Assembly (NCBI RefSeq): GCF_022750635.1
Contig: NZ_JAJKBG010000003.1
Coordinates: forward strand, 124,001 to 188,000
DNA: 64,000 bases
Source: Brevundimonas pishanensis
GTDB taxonomy: Bacteria; Pseudomonadota; Alphaproteobacteria; Caulobacterales; Caulobacteraceae
Direction: 5' to 3'
The notes beneath the pieces are model-generated. The model saw nothing but the letters and a program-made list of their open reading frames with translations, did no database searches and was not told the origin of the DNA. Both the position numbers and the translations under genes were made by a program. Positions 43,698 to 50,948 of the stretch are shown piece by piece; position 1 is the first letter of the stretch, and the number at the start of each line of letters is the position of its first letter.

Positions 43698-44903
43698 TCA
43701 GGGGTTTTTCGCGACAGTTTTGCGACCAGTCACGTAGGCGACGATCCAGATCGCGAAGCCGCCCAGCGCCAAACCCGCCCCGACAAACCCTGTCGAAGTC
43801 CAGCCAAACCCTGCTGCAATCGCCATTCCGCCCAGCAGGGGACCTAGCGCATTAGCTAGATTGAACGCCGAATGGTTGAGCGCGGCGGCCAAGGTCTGCG
43901 CATCACCGGCCACATCCATCAAACGCGTCTGCAGGACCGATCCCAGACCGCCGCCCATGCCGATCATCACGACGACAGGCAGCAGGGTCGACAGATTCTG
44001 TGCTGCGGCGGGGTAGAGGCAAAGTGCGAATGCACTCCACAACAGAAGTCCTGCTGCGGCTTTCATGCCGAACCGGTCGGCGGCCCAGCCCCCCAGAATA
44101 TTGCCGATCATCATGCCGACGCCGAAAATGGCGAAGATCATCGGCAACAGTGAAGGACCTACACCCGTCACCGCCTGCGCCGTCGAGGCCAGATAGGCAT
44201 AGACGCAGAACATCCCGCCAAACCCGATGGCACCGACGCCCAGCGTCAACCAGACCTGACCGCTTCTGAGTGCGCCCAGTTCGCGCATAGGCACTGCGTC
44301 GGGATCGCCTTTGTCACGCGGAGCGAACAGGGCGATCAGCACCATGGTCAGCACTGCGACGGCGCTCACAATGGCAAAGGTCCAGCGCCAGCCGAAGTTC
44401 TGGCTGACCATGTTGACCACGGGCACCCCGAAAACGGTTGCTACCGTTAGGCCCAACAATGTTGTGGACACGGCACGCGAGCGGAACTGGATCGGTACAA
44501 TGCTGGCAATCAGCAGGGCCGCGACCCCAAAATAGGCTCCGTGCGGAATACCGCTGAGGAAACGGAAGACCAGCATGGTGGAATAGTTCGGCGCAATGGC
44601 GCTCAGTCCGTTGCCAATGGCGAACAGGCCCATAAAGCCGATCAGCTGAAACCGGCGCGGCAGCCGCGCCCCCAGCACAGCGAGAATAGGGGCACCAATG
44701 ACGACGCCGGCGGCATAGGCGCTGATGACGTGCCCGGCGGTGGGCTCGTCCACGCCCAGGCCCTTGGCAAAGTCCGGCAGCACACTCATGGCTGCGAACT
44801 CGGTCACGCCGATAGCGAAGCCGCCCATCGCCAGTGCAATCAATACCAGCGCCAGCCGACGGGCAGGCAGGAAGTCGGGCGTGGTCGGCGTATCAGCAGG
44901 CAT
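43698..44903 (-). CDS. MFS transporter, DHA1 family (AraJ/YdhP-like)
   Basis: A 401-residue membrane protein with about 12 hydrophobic segments and the DHA1 features F-A-I-G-V-T-E-F-A near residue 30-38, G-A-R-L-P-R-R, and R-F-L-S-G-I-P-H-G-A-Y-F-G. This group exports drugs or small metabolites such as sugars or arabinose polymers; the substrate is unknown. Separated from purQ by 44 bases and possibly on the same transcript. Confidence 0.85.
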   Translation of the reverse strand: MPADTPTTPDFLPARRLALVLIALAMGGFAIGVTEFAAMSVLPDFAKGLGVDEPTAGHVISAYAAGVVIGAPILAVLGARLPRRFQLIGFMGLFAIGNGLSAIAPNYSTMLVFRFLSGIPHGAYFGVAALLIASIVPIQFRSRAVSTTLLGLTVATVFGVPVVNMVSQNFGWRWTFAIVSAVAVLTMVLIALFAPRDKGDPDAVPMRELGALRSGQVWLTLGVGAIGFGGMFCVYAYLASTAQAVTGVGPSLLPMIFAIFGVGMMIGNILGGWAADRFGMKAAAGLLLWSAFALCLYPAAAQNLSTLLPVVVMIGMGGGLGSVLQTRLMDVAGDAQTLAAALNHSAFNLANALGPLLGGMAIAAGFGWTSTGFVGAGLALGGFAIWIVAYVTGRKTVAKNP

Positions 44904-44958
44904 GTGGGGCTTTAGCGTAGTGGGGGAGGAGGGCGGGATATAGCCCTCCTGCGGCCCA

Positions 44959-45414
44959 TTACAACGCGGGGCCCGGCATTTGGTGGTCCTGCATCCCGCT
45001 CAGCCAGTCGCGAACCTTGGGATGTGAGACCGAAAGCCCCAGCTTTTGCGAGACGAAGATTTCGAGCATCAACCGGTCGTCGTCGTTTTCGACCCTCAGC
45101 CAGCGGGCTTCGACCGGCTGTCGTGCCAAGGGCGTAAACGGAACAGCGCGCCGGCGGAAGTTCGAAAACACGCTGTCCGCCAGTGACGCCGCCCGCACCA
45201 GTTGAATCGAGATCGACGCCCTGAAGGACGGGTACAACAACGAAGCCTCGTCCAGATGCGGCGGGGCACCTGTCAGGACGGGCTCATCCTGCACATAGAA
45301 GACATACAGGGCATCGGTTTCGGGCAGGAAGCCACGGACGACAGGCATCCGTGGCTGTGCCATCAATTGTTTGTACAGGCCGGGCAACGCCGACAATCTG
45401 TCGGGAGCCACCAT
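44959..45414 (-). CDS. conserved hypothetical protein
   Basis: A 151-residue soluble protein, no recognised domain. It contains A-L-Y-V-F-Y-V-Q-D-E-P-V-L-T-G, a Leu/Arg-rich helix and L-M-L-E-I-F-V-S-Q-K-L. It lies six bases downstream of the PEBP gene on the same strand, so the two are probably co-transcribed. A hairpin at 44928-44949 follows it, without a T-run. Confidence 0.6.
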   Translation of the reverse strand: MVAPDRLSALPGLYKQLMAQPRMPVVRGFLPETDALYVFYVQDEPVLTGAPPHLDEASLLYPSFRASISIQLVRAASLADSVFSNFRRRAVPFTPLARQPVEARWLRVENDDDRLMLEIFVSQKLGLSVSHPKVRDWLSGMQDHQMPGPAL

Positions 45415-45420
45415 CGCGCC

Positions 45421-45906
45421 TTACTCGCCCTTGTTTTCGTAGATGCCGGTGATCGAGGCCTTGGCGAGGGTGTGGAAGTGCAGGTTGAAGCCGAACACCG
45501 CGCCGGAGTTGTCGGCCGTCACGTCCAGACGGTCGGTATCGACGGCGAAGACAGTGAAGATATAGCGGTGCGGGCCGTGACCGGCGGGCGGGGCAGCGCC
45601 ACCAAAGCCCGGCCGGCCAAAGTCGGTGCGGCCCTGAATGGCGCCCGACGGCAGCTTCCCGCCGTCAGGTGCACCTGCTCCGGCTTCCAACTCGGTCACG
45701 TCAGCCGGAATATTGGCGACGGTCCAGTGCCAGAAGCCAGAACCGGTCGGGGCATCAGGATCATAGCAGGTGATGGCAAAGGACTTGGTGCCTTCCGGAG
45801 CGCCCGACCATGCAAGGTGCGGCGAGATATTGCCCTTGGCGTAAACCTGCGCGTCCGGCAGCTGGCCGCCGTCGGTCAGGTCGTTGGAAGTCAGGGTAAA
45901 GGTCAT
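45421..45906 (-). CDS. YbhB/YbcL (PEBP, Raf-kinase-inhibitor-like) protein
   Basis: A 161-residue cytosolic protein with the PEBP signature: N-I-S-P-H-L-A-W-S-G-A-P, C-Y-D-P-D-A-P-T, F-W-H-W-T-V-A-N-I-P and G-P-H-R-Y-I-F-T-V-F-A-V. PEBP proteins bind phosphorylated or anionic ligands; the bacterial role is unclear. ATG 45906 follows GGAGGG; an upstream GTG is less likely. Confidence 0.9.
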   Translation of the reverse strand: MTFTLTSNDLTDGGQLPDAQVYAKGNISPHLAWSGAPEGTKSFAITCYDPDAPTGSGFWHWTVANIPADVTELEAGAGAPDGGKLPSGAIQGRTDFGRPGFGGAAPPAGHGPHRYIFTVFAVDTDRLDVTADNSGAVFGFNLHFHTLAKASITGIYENKGE

Positions 45907-45921
45907 GGGCGTACCCTCCAC

Positions 45922-46225
45922 AGATTGACGCTGGAACTCTACCCTTGATGGGCAAGCGAACGACGTACCGCAAGAGCTAGGTTCGCATCGGCACGGAAGT
46001 TTGGGAGAAACGATCCGGAAGCCAGCATGAAAATACGCTTGTTGCTACAAAACGAGTACGTCTAACGGGCCGAGAATTGCGAGCATCTTTGAGCAAGACG
46101 TTTTCGATAGAAATCGCCGGTCATTTACAGCCTATCATTGAACTTCCAGCAACGAATACCGTCCTGATATAGGAGGGATTAAGATCATTGGTTGGTGTAG
46201 GCATTTAAATCATTTTGGAGGAAAT
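45922..46225. other. intergenic region with composition shift
   Basis: 304 bases without a recognisable gene. GC-rich near 45922 and turning AT-rich from about 46020, marking the left edge of a foreign-looking patch. It contains ATAGGAGGG at about 46169 but no good open frame behind it. Confidence 0.5.
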
Positions 46226-46540
46226 ATGGTCGGTTCTAAAAAAGAAAATTTTGAGATTGCTCTTGGAACGTTAGGATTAAACCTGATGTTCATATCATTT
46301 TATTTGGTATTCAATCTAAATTTGGTCAGCGCGATAGCGTCGCCAGCCCTACTTGCGATTGGTTTAGCCTTATCTATTTCATTCAAGGCATTCGAGACAA
46401 ACTCAGAGCAAAATAGATTTATTAACAGTGATAATATTACTCCAAAAGAAAAAATGAAATGCAGTATCGTCCTCAGTAATGGTTTTTACTTGTTCGTGTA
46501 TTTTTATAATTTTTGGAACGTTAAAGGAATTATTATCTAG
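46226..46540 (+). CDS. AT-rich small membrane protein of unknown function, possibly frameshifted
   Basis: A 104-residue protein with a clear GGAGG ribosome site. Two strong hydrophobic segments (about 12-32 and 36-54) and a third starting near 88. The DNA is far richer in A and T than the rest of the window and uses codons such as AAA, TTT and ATA, so it is probably acquired. The frame ends soon after two runs of five T; the next frame continues with hydrophobic sequence to 46685, suggesting the natural protein is longer. No family recognised. Confidence 0.6.
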   Translation: MVGSKKENFEIALGTLGLNLMFISFYLVFNLNLVSAIASPALLAIGLALSISFKAFETNSEQNRFINSDNITPKEKMKCSIVLSNGFYLFVYFYNFWNVKGIII

Positions 46541-46685
46541 CTCTGTTGCATTTATTGATAGTTTTTATTTTAATGGATACTATCTTATCCCATTCTATAT
46601 TGTGCATACTATATTTTTGCGTATAAAGCTGAATAATATGATTAAAAGTAGGCAGCATTGTCAGTCGAAGGCTGATGATAACTGA
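46479..46685 (+). pseudogene. possible continuation of the AT-rich membrane protein in the next frame
   Basis: Open frame reading F-I-I-F-G-T-L-K-E-L-L and later Y-L-I-P-F-Y-I-V-H-T-I-F-L-R, like a third and fourth membrane span. The ATG at 46479 has no ribosome site and lies in the upstream gene. Removing one T from 46501-46505 joins the two frames into a protein of about 150 residues. Confidence 0.35.
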
Positions 46686-47154
46686 CCTTGCTGCTCAAAC
46701 CGGATGATGCCTCCTGCCAGATCAGTACTGTGAAATATTCTGGCGGTGGTCCGGGGTAGGTGAAGCGTTCGTCCTGCGTGAAGCCGAAACGGCTGTAATA
46801 AGCCGGATCGCCCAGCACGACGCAGCCGCTAGCACCGATGGTGCGTAACTGCTCAAGGCCCGTCTCGATCAGCTTCTGCCCGATACCGCGACCCTGAAGA
46901 TCGGGATGTACCGACACAGGTCCCAGACCGAACCATCCGGCTTGCTCGCACCATTTCACGGGAGAGAAGGCGGCGTGGCCAACAATCTGGCCTTGGAGGT
47001 CTGCCACAATGGAAATGGTCAGGGCCTTGGCATCGCGCAAAGCGTCGATGATGCGTGGCTCGGACCCGTCACTGTGGGGATGACCCCTGAACGCTAACTG
47101 GGTCAGCGAAAAGACTGCGGCCCGATCCGCTAGGGACTCGGGCCGCAAAATCAT
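46642..47154 (-). CDS. GNAT family N-acetyltransferase (YhbS-like)
   Basis: A 170-residue acetyltransferase: acetyl-CoA loop V-H-P-D-L-Q-G-R-G-I-G-Q-K-L-I at about 79-93, then V-V-L-G-D-P-A-Y-Y-S-R-F-G-F, the hallmark of the YhbS group. Substrate unknown. Its last codons enter the AT-rich patch. Its start is one base beyond the purS stop, so it is the third gene of a purC-purS-GNAT unit. Confidence 0.87.
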   Translation of the reverse strand: MILRPESLADRAAVFSLTQLAFRGHPHSDGSEPRIIDALRDAKALTISIVADLQGQIVGHAAFSPVKWCEQAGWFGLGPVSVHPDLQGRGIGQKLIETGLEQLRTIGASGCVVLGDPAYYSRFGFTQDERFTYPGPPPEYFTVLIWQEASSGLSSKVSYHQPSTDNAAYF

Positions 47155-47155
47155 T

Positions 47156-47395
47156 TTAGGCGATCTCGATCTTGTAGGATTCGATGACCGTGTTGGCGAG
47201 GAGCTTCTCGCACATGGCCTTCACCTCGGCGTCTTTGTCGGCAACGTCGTCGGCCAGATCGAACTCGACCATCTTGCCGACGCGGGCGTTGGAAACACCA
47301 GCCCAGCCCAGACCTTGCAGAGCGCCTTCAACGGCCTTGCCCTGAACATCCAGCACGCCCGGCTTGAGGAAGACGTGAACCTTAACCTTGGCCAT
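47156..47395 (-). CDS. purS: phosphoribosylformylglycinamidine synthase, PurS subunit
   Basis: A 79-residue protein: K-V-H-V-F-L-K-P-G-V-L-D-V-Q-G-K-A-V near the N-terminus and C-E-K-L-L-A-N-T-V-I-E-S-Y at the end, typical PurS. It bridges PurL and PurQ. Its ATG overlaps the purC TAA by one base (TAATG). Confidence 0.96.
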   Translation of the reverse strand: MAKVKVHVFLKPGVLDVQGKAVEGALQGLGWAGVSNARVGKMVEFDLADDVADKDAEVKAMCEKLLANTVIESYKIEIA

Positions 47396-48153
47396 TAATG
47401 CAGCCCCCCTTGGATTACAGTCGGCATGTCTTTCATGATGCCGAGACGGCGAGCCACTTCGGTGTAGCTCTCGATGACATTGCCCATGTCGCGGCGGAAG
47501 CGGTCTTTATCCAGCTTCTCGCCCGTGGCGGTGTCCCACAGACGGCACGAGTCAGGGCTGATTTCGTCGGCAAGGATGACGCGCGAGAAATCGTTCTCGT
47601 AGACGCGGCCAAACTCGATCTTGAAGTCCACCAGCGTGATGCCGACAGCCGAGAACATGCCCGACAGGAAGTCGTTCACGCGGATGGCGGTGGCCAGAAT
47701 GTCGTCCAGCTCTTGGGTCGTGGCCCAGCCGAAGGCGGTGATGTGCTCTTCGGAGATCATCGGATCGTTGAGTTCGTCTTTTTTATAGTAGAACTCGATG
47801 ATCGAACGCGGCAGCGGCGTGCCTTCTTCCAGGCCCAGACGCTTGGCGATTGAACCGGCAGCGATGTTGCGGACCACGACTTCCAGCGGAACGATCTCGA
47901 CTTCGCGGATCAGCTGCTCGCGCAGGTTCAGGCGCTTGATGAAGTGGTTGGTGATGCCGATCTGGTTCAGACGGCTCATCACAAACTCGCTGATGCGGTT
48001 GTTGATGACGCCCTTGCCTTCCAGCTGGGCTTTCTTTTCGCCGTTGAAGGCGGTCGCGTCATCCTTGAAGTACTGGATCAGCGTGCCGGGCTCAGGACCC
48101 TCGTAAAGGATCTTTGCCTTGCCCTCATAGAGCATTTTGCGCTTGGTGTTCAT
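47395..48153 (-). CDS. purC: phosphoribosylaminoimidazole-succinocarboxamide synthase
   Basis: A 252-residue SAICAR synthase: [39 protein letters not shown] and [14 protein letters not shown] 48153 is used rather than the GTG one codon earlier. First gene of purC-purS-GNAT; its leader holds a terminator-like hairpin. Divergent from the zeta-subunit gene, an arrangement common in alphaproteobacteria. Confidence 0.96.
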   Translation of the reverse strand: MNTKRKMLYEGKAKILYEGPEPGTLIQYFKDDATAFNGEKKAQLEGKGVINNRISEFVMSRLNQIGITNHFIKRLNLREQLIREVEIVPLEVVVRNIAAGSIAKRLGLEEGTPLPRSIIEFYYKKDELNDPMISEEHITAFGWATTQELDDILATAIRVNDFLSGMFSAVGITLVDFKIEFGRVYENDFSRVILADEISPDSCRLWDTATGEKLDKDRFRRDMGNVIESYTEVARRLGIMKDMPTVIQGGLH

Positions 48154-48196
48154 CACTGGCGTTCCCGAACGGGGAGGTAACGGTGGCCTTCAAAAC

Positions 48197-48230
48197 AAAA
48201 AGCGCGCGCCCCTAAACGTCGGGGCGGCGC
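48197..48230 (-). promoter_or_regulatory. terminator-like hairpin in the purC leader
   Basis: On -, CGCCCC/GGGGCG (48221-48226 with 48207-48212), extended by GC pairs around one bulge, is followed by TTTTTGTTTT, about 45 bases before the purC ATG. It sits between the predicted promoter and the gene, so it could act as an attenuator. An outer TTCAAA/TTTGAA pairing is an alternative fold. Confidence 0.55.
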
Positions 48231-48297
48231 GGCCTTTGAATCGATGGCGGCTAAATAGAACCGAGTGCCCTTTAGCCGAACGGCGGCTGTGACACAA

Positions 48298-48326
48298 ATA
48301 TCCAAACTTGAGACTGGCGTTATCAA
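48298..48326 (-). promoter_or_regulatory. predicted sigma-70-type promoter of purC
   Basis: On -, TTGATA (48321-48326) and GGATAT (48298-48303) are separated by 17 bases. This would give a leader of about 135 bases containing the hairpin. The -10 match is moderate. Confidence 0.4.
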
Positions 48327-48420
48327 CGTGTTTAAGGCTTGTTGACGTTTGGGCATCCTCAAGGCCATAGAGCCGCATACGGAGACCCAAATCAGTCCGT
48401 TAGCAGGAGTTACGACGCGC

Positions 48421-48744
48421 ATGACGACCTTCGAAGATCGGGAACAGGCCTACGAGGCCAAATACGCCCTCGATCAGGAACAGGAATTCAAGGCCATCGC
48501 CCGTCGCAACAAGATGCTGGGTCTGTGGGCGGCCGAGAAGATGGGCCTGTCCGCCGAGAGCGCTGACCAATACGCCGCTGCCGTCGTGCGCGCTGATTTT
48601 GAACAGCCGGGCGAAGAAGACGTGTTCCGCAAGATCGCGGGCGACTTCAAGGGCGCTGGCCTGACCGTCTCCGAGGGCGAAGTGCGCTCCAAGATGGACG
48701 AGCTGGCCTCGATCGCACGCGAGCAGATTCGTTCGGGCGAATAA
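48421..48744 (+). CDS. DUF1476 protein, F1-ATPase zeta inhibitor subunit
   Basis: A 107-residue helical protein: F-E-D-R-E-Q-A-Y-E-A-K-Y-A near the N-terminus, R-R-N-K-M-L-G-L-W-A-A-E-K-M-G and a C-terminal helix. DUF1476 is the zeta subunit that inhibits ATP hydrolysis by alphaproteobacterial F1F0-ATPase, using its N-terminal segment. ATG 48421 is preceded by AGGAG at longish spacing. Single gene with its own terminator. Confidence 0.92.
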   Translation: MTTFEDREQAYEAKYALDQEQEFKAIARRNKMLGLWAAEKMGLSAESADQYAAAVVRADFEQPGEEDVFRKIAGDFKGAGLTVSEGEVRSKMDELASIAREQIRSGE

Positions 48745-48780
48745 GTTTCGGGGCCTTTCGGCTCCACCGAGATAAAGGAA

Positions 48781-48819
48781 AGGCCCGCAACCGGAGGGGA
48801 AGGTTGCGGGCCTTTTTTT
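48781..48819 (+). terminator. intrinsic terminator of the zeta-subunit gene
   Basis: Perfect 12-bp stem AGGCCCGCAACC (48781-48792) / GGTTGCGGGCCT (48802-48813) followed by a T-run of seven. Confidence 0.94.
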
Positions 48820-48905
48820 ACTGGCCTGCCTCGGGGGGACTCAGAGGGCAGACATGCGCACTGCCAGCGCGACTGTAGAACTCACAAAACAGCAGTCGGT
48901 TTCAT

Positions 48906-49505
48906 TCAGGGCATCAATACCGTGTCGACGACATGGACGACACCGTTGGTGCGGGCCTGATCGGCGACGGTGATCATGGCTTTACCGCCCTTGGCGTCGG
49001 TCACTTCCCAGCGGCCGCCACCGGTGTCACGCAGCGTCAGCTTGCCGCCCTGAACCGTCGTCAGGGTCGCAACACCGCCATTGGCGGCGGCTTGGGTTGC
49101 AAGGTCTGCAGCGGTGAGTTTACCCGGGACCACGTGATAGGTCAGGATTTTGCTGAGATCGGCCTTTTTGGCCGGCTGCATCAGGGCGTTGCGATCTGCC
49201 GCCGGAATCTTGTCAAACGCCGCATTGGTCGGCGCGAACACCGTGAACGGACCGGTGCCCGACAGGCGCTGTTGCAGGCCGGCCGACTGGATTGCCGAAG
49301 TCAGGGTGGTGAAATCAGGCGCGGTGCTGGCGGCGGCCACAATGTCCTGCGTCGGTGCAGCTGCCGGCGTGGTCGCCGGTGCCGGAGTGGCAGGCTCGTT
49401 GGCCGGTGCCGAATTCTGCGTCGACGAATTATTACCGCAGGCGGCAAGAGTCAGCGCAGCCGCAGCGCCTGCGATAAGGCCGAAAGTCGTGCGAGTTTTG
49501 ATCAT
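48906..49505 (-). CDS. fasciclin (FAS1) domain lipoprotein
   Basis: A 199-residue protein. Lipobox T-L-A-A-C at about 19-23, a Pro/Ala/Thr-rich spacer, then one FAS1 domain (about 55-199): F-T-T-L-T-S-A-I-Q-S-A-G-L, G-P-F-T-V-F-A-P-T-N-A-A-F, L-T-Y-H-V-V-P-G-K and a final N-G-V-V-H-V-V-D-T-V-L. FAS1 domains mediate adhesion; bacterial ones sit on the cell surface. ATG 49505 has AGGGAG upstream; the frame is open further but atypical. Confidence 0.92.
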   Translation of the reverse strand: MIKTRTTFGLIAGAAAALTLAACGNNSSTQNSAPANEPATPAPATTPAAAPTQDIVAAASTAPDFTTLTSAIQSAGLQQRLSGTGPFTVFAPTNAAFDKIPAADRNALMQPAKKADLSKILTYHVVPGKLTAADLATQAAANGGVATLTTVQGGKLTLRDTGGGRWEVTDAKGGKAMITVADQARTNGVVHVVDTVLMP

Positions 49506-49609
49506 CTTGGGTTCTCCCTGTTCGGTCGCGCTCTGGCGACTGCGGGAGAAGTACGGTTCAGGACGGCAAAGGATGCAGATTTCGCCCGAAATGTGATCGG
49601 TGCCGGACA

Positions 49610-50113
49610 TTAGTCCGTTTGGGAGATCCCAAGTCTGTCGCGCCACTGGCCGGCTTTTTCGGTCCACGGGCGAGCGTGTGCCGGGCTGGAGGATGGCAGG
49701 TCCACCAGACGCACCGTGCCGATATTGCCCTCAAGGATACGTCTGCCGATCTGGGCCGACTTGGCGCCGTTAAAAGCGACAATGCGCAAGGCGGGCAAAC
49801 TTGAAATCAGGCCCAGAAGGTCCGCAGCCTCGGGCGAGCGGATGGCGGCGTCCAGACTTCCGGCCCGCTCTGCCGAGGCCAGAACATCCCAAAGGCCGAA
49901 ACCGTGGCTCATTATGGCTGACAGGCGCGCTTCATAGGGCAGGCCTGCGATATCCTCTGCCACCAGATCCCCCATGATCCGCCAGAAGGCATTCCGCGGA
50001 TGGGCATAGTACTGACCGGCCGCCAGCGATGCGACGCCCGGCAAACTGCCAAGGATCAGGACGCGCGTTTCGGGGCTGACCTGCGGCGCAAAGCCGATCG
50101 CGCGCTCGCCCAT
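49610..50113 (-). CDS. DNA-deoxyinosine (hypoxanthine) glycosylase, UDG superfamily
   Basis: A 167-residue protein matching the hypoxanthine-DNA glycosylase branch of the uracil-DNA glycosylase superfamily (TIGR04274 type): L-I-L-G-S-L-P-G-V-A-S at 19-29, Y-Y-A-H-P-R-N-A-F-W with Asn41, and L-P-S-S-S-P-A-H-A near the end. It removes deaminated adenine from DNA. ATG 50113 is one base after the stop of the 2OG oxygenase gene, so they form a pair. Confidence 0.83.
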   Translation of the reverse strand: MGERAIGFAPQVSPETRVLILGSLPGVASLAAGQYYAHPRNAFWRIMGDLVAEDIAGLPYEARLSAIMSHGFGLWDVLASAERAGSLDAAIRSPEAADLLGLISSLPALRIVAFNGAKSAQIGRRILEGNIGTVRLVDLPSSSPAHARPWTEKAGQWRDRLGISQTD

Positions 50114-50114
50114 A

Positions 50115-50843
50115 TCAGCGCCCCTGATGGTTACGCAGCCAGCCCACGACCGAGTGGCGGGGGCGTTGGGCATAGGGTGCCACAGGGGCGACAGAGTGCA
50201 TCTGGGGCACGCTGAACAGCGTCAGGGTATTGAACCGAGGGATATAGCCGCGCGTGACATCGCCGTTCTCGTCGTGGAACAGCAACTGCCCCCCCCAGTC
50301 GGGGCGCCAATCACGCGTAAAGCCCAGCGTATAGGCGGTGAGGCGGTCGCTATCTTCGCTACCGACGTCGTTGTGCAGTCCGATAAAATCGCCGGGGCCA
50401 TAGCGGGTCAGCTGACCGTCGGCCTTGGCTACTGCGGGCTGGTTGGTGACAAACGCCCCGAAGGCCACAAACTCGGCGTTGAGGAATTCGGTCAGGCGGT
50501 GGATCGGGTGTCCCGGATCGCGCTGCTCCAGATAGGCGATGATCAGCGGATAAACGCGATAGATAAAACCGTACCCGTTTCCCGAGCGACGGATCATATC
50601 CGCCGTCCGTTGGGCCAAGGCATCGGCGTCCGATGCGGTTTGATCGGGCTTTAGCACCACAGGGCGGCCATCTTCGCCCTCGAATGCCAGATCGTAGGGC
50701 AGTGTCTCGAGCATCGTGGCGATGTGTTCGGCCACGTCCGGCTCGAAGATGTCGGGAATCTGTACGAAGCCGGCACGCATATAGTCGGCACGCGCAGCGG
50801 CGGCCTTTACACGCGGATTGATGCGGATCGTCGGCACACTCAT
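50115..50843 (-). CDS. 2-oxoglutarate/Fe(II)-dependent oxygenase
   Basis: A 242-residue prolyl-4-hydroxylase-type oxygenase. Iron ligands His157 and Asp159 (G-L-H-N-D-V-G) with His216 (Q-M-H-S-V), and 2OG-binding Arg229-x-Ser231. The substrate could be a protein, an amino acid or a nucleic acid base. Its tight link to a DNA glycosylase is suggestive of nucleic acid repair, but the sequence is not AlkB-like. Confidence 0.82.
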   Translation of the reverse strand: MSVPTIRINPRVKAAAARADYMRAGFVQIPDIFEPDVAEHIATMLETLPYDLAFEGEDGRPVVLKPDQTASDADALAQRTADMIRRSGNGYGFIYRVYPLIIAYLEQRDPGHPIHRLTEFLNAEFVAFGAFVTNQPAVAKADGQLTRYGPGDFIGLHNDVGSEDSDRLTAYTLGFTRDWRPDWGGQLLFHDENGDVTRGYIPRFNTLTLFSVPQMHSVAPVAPYAQRPRHSVVGWLRNHQGR

Positions 50844-50895
50844 GGATCGTCTCCCCTACGCTCAAGGCTTAGCGGGGGAGGATTGGTCAGACAAG

Positions 50896-50925
50896 AAAAA
50901 GGGGAGGCCCCTTCGGAGCCTCCCC
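50896..50925 (-). terminator. intrinsic terminator of purB
   Basis: GGGGAGGC (50901-50908) and GCCTCCCC (50918-50925); on - followed by TTTTTCTTG. It lies 24 bases after the purB stop. Confidence 0.92.
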
Positions 50926-50948
50926 ACATTCAAAACGCGATTGGCCTA

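Noticed and set aside
44928..44949. Terminator for the hypothetical gene at 44959
   Set aside because: GGAGGGC/GCCCTCC stem is good but is followed on - by C-rich sequence, not a T-run.
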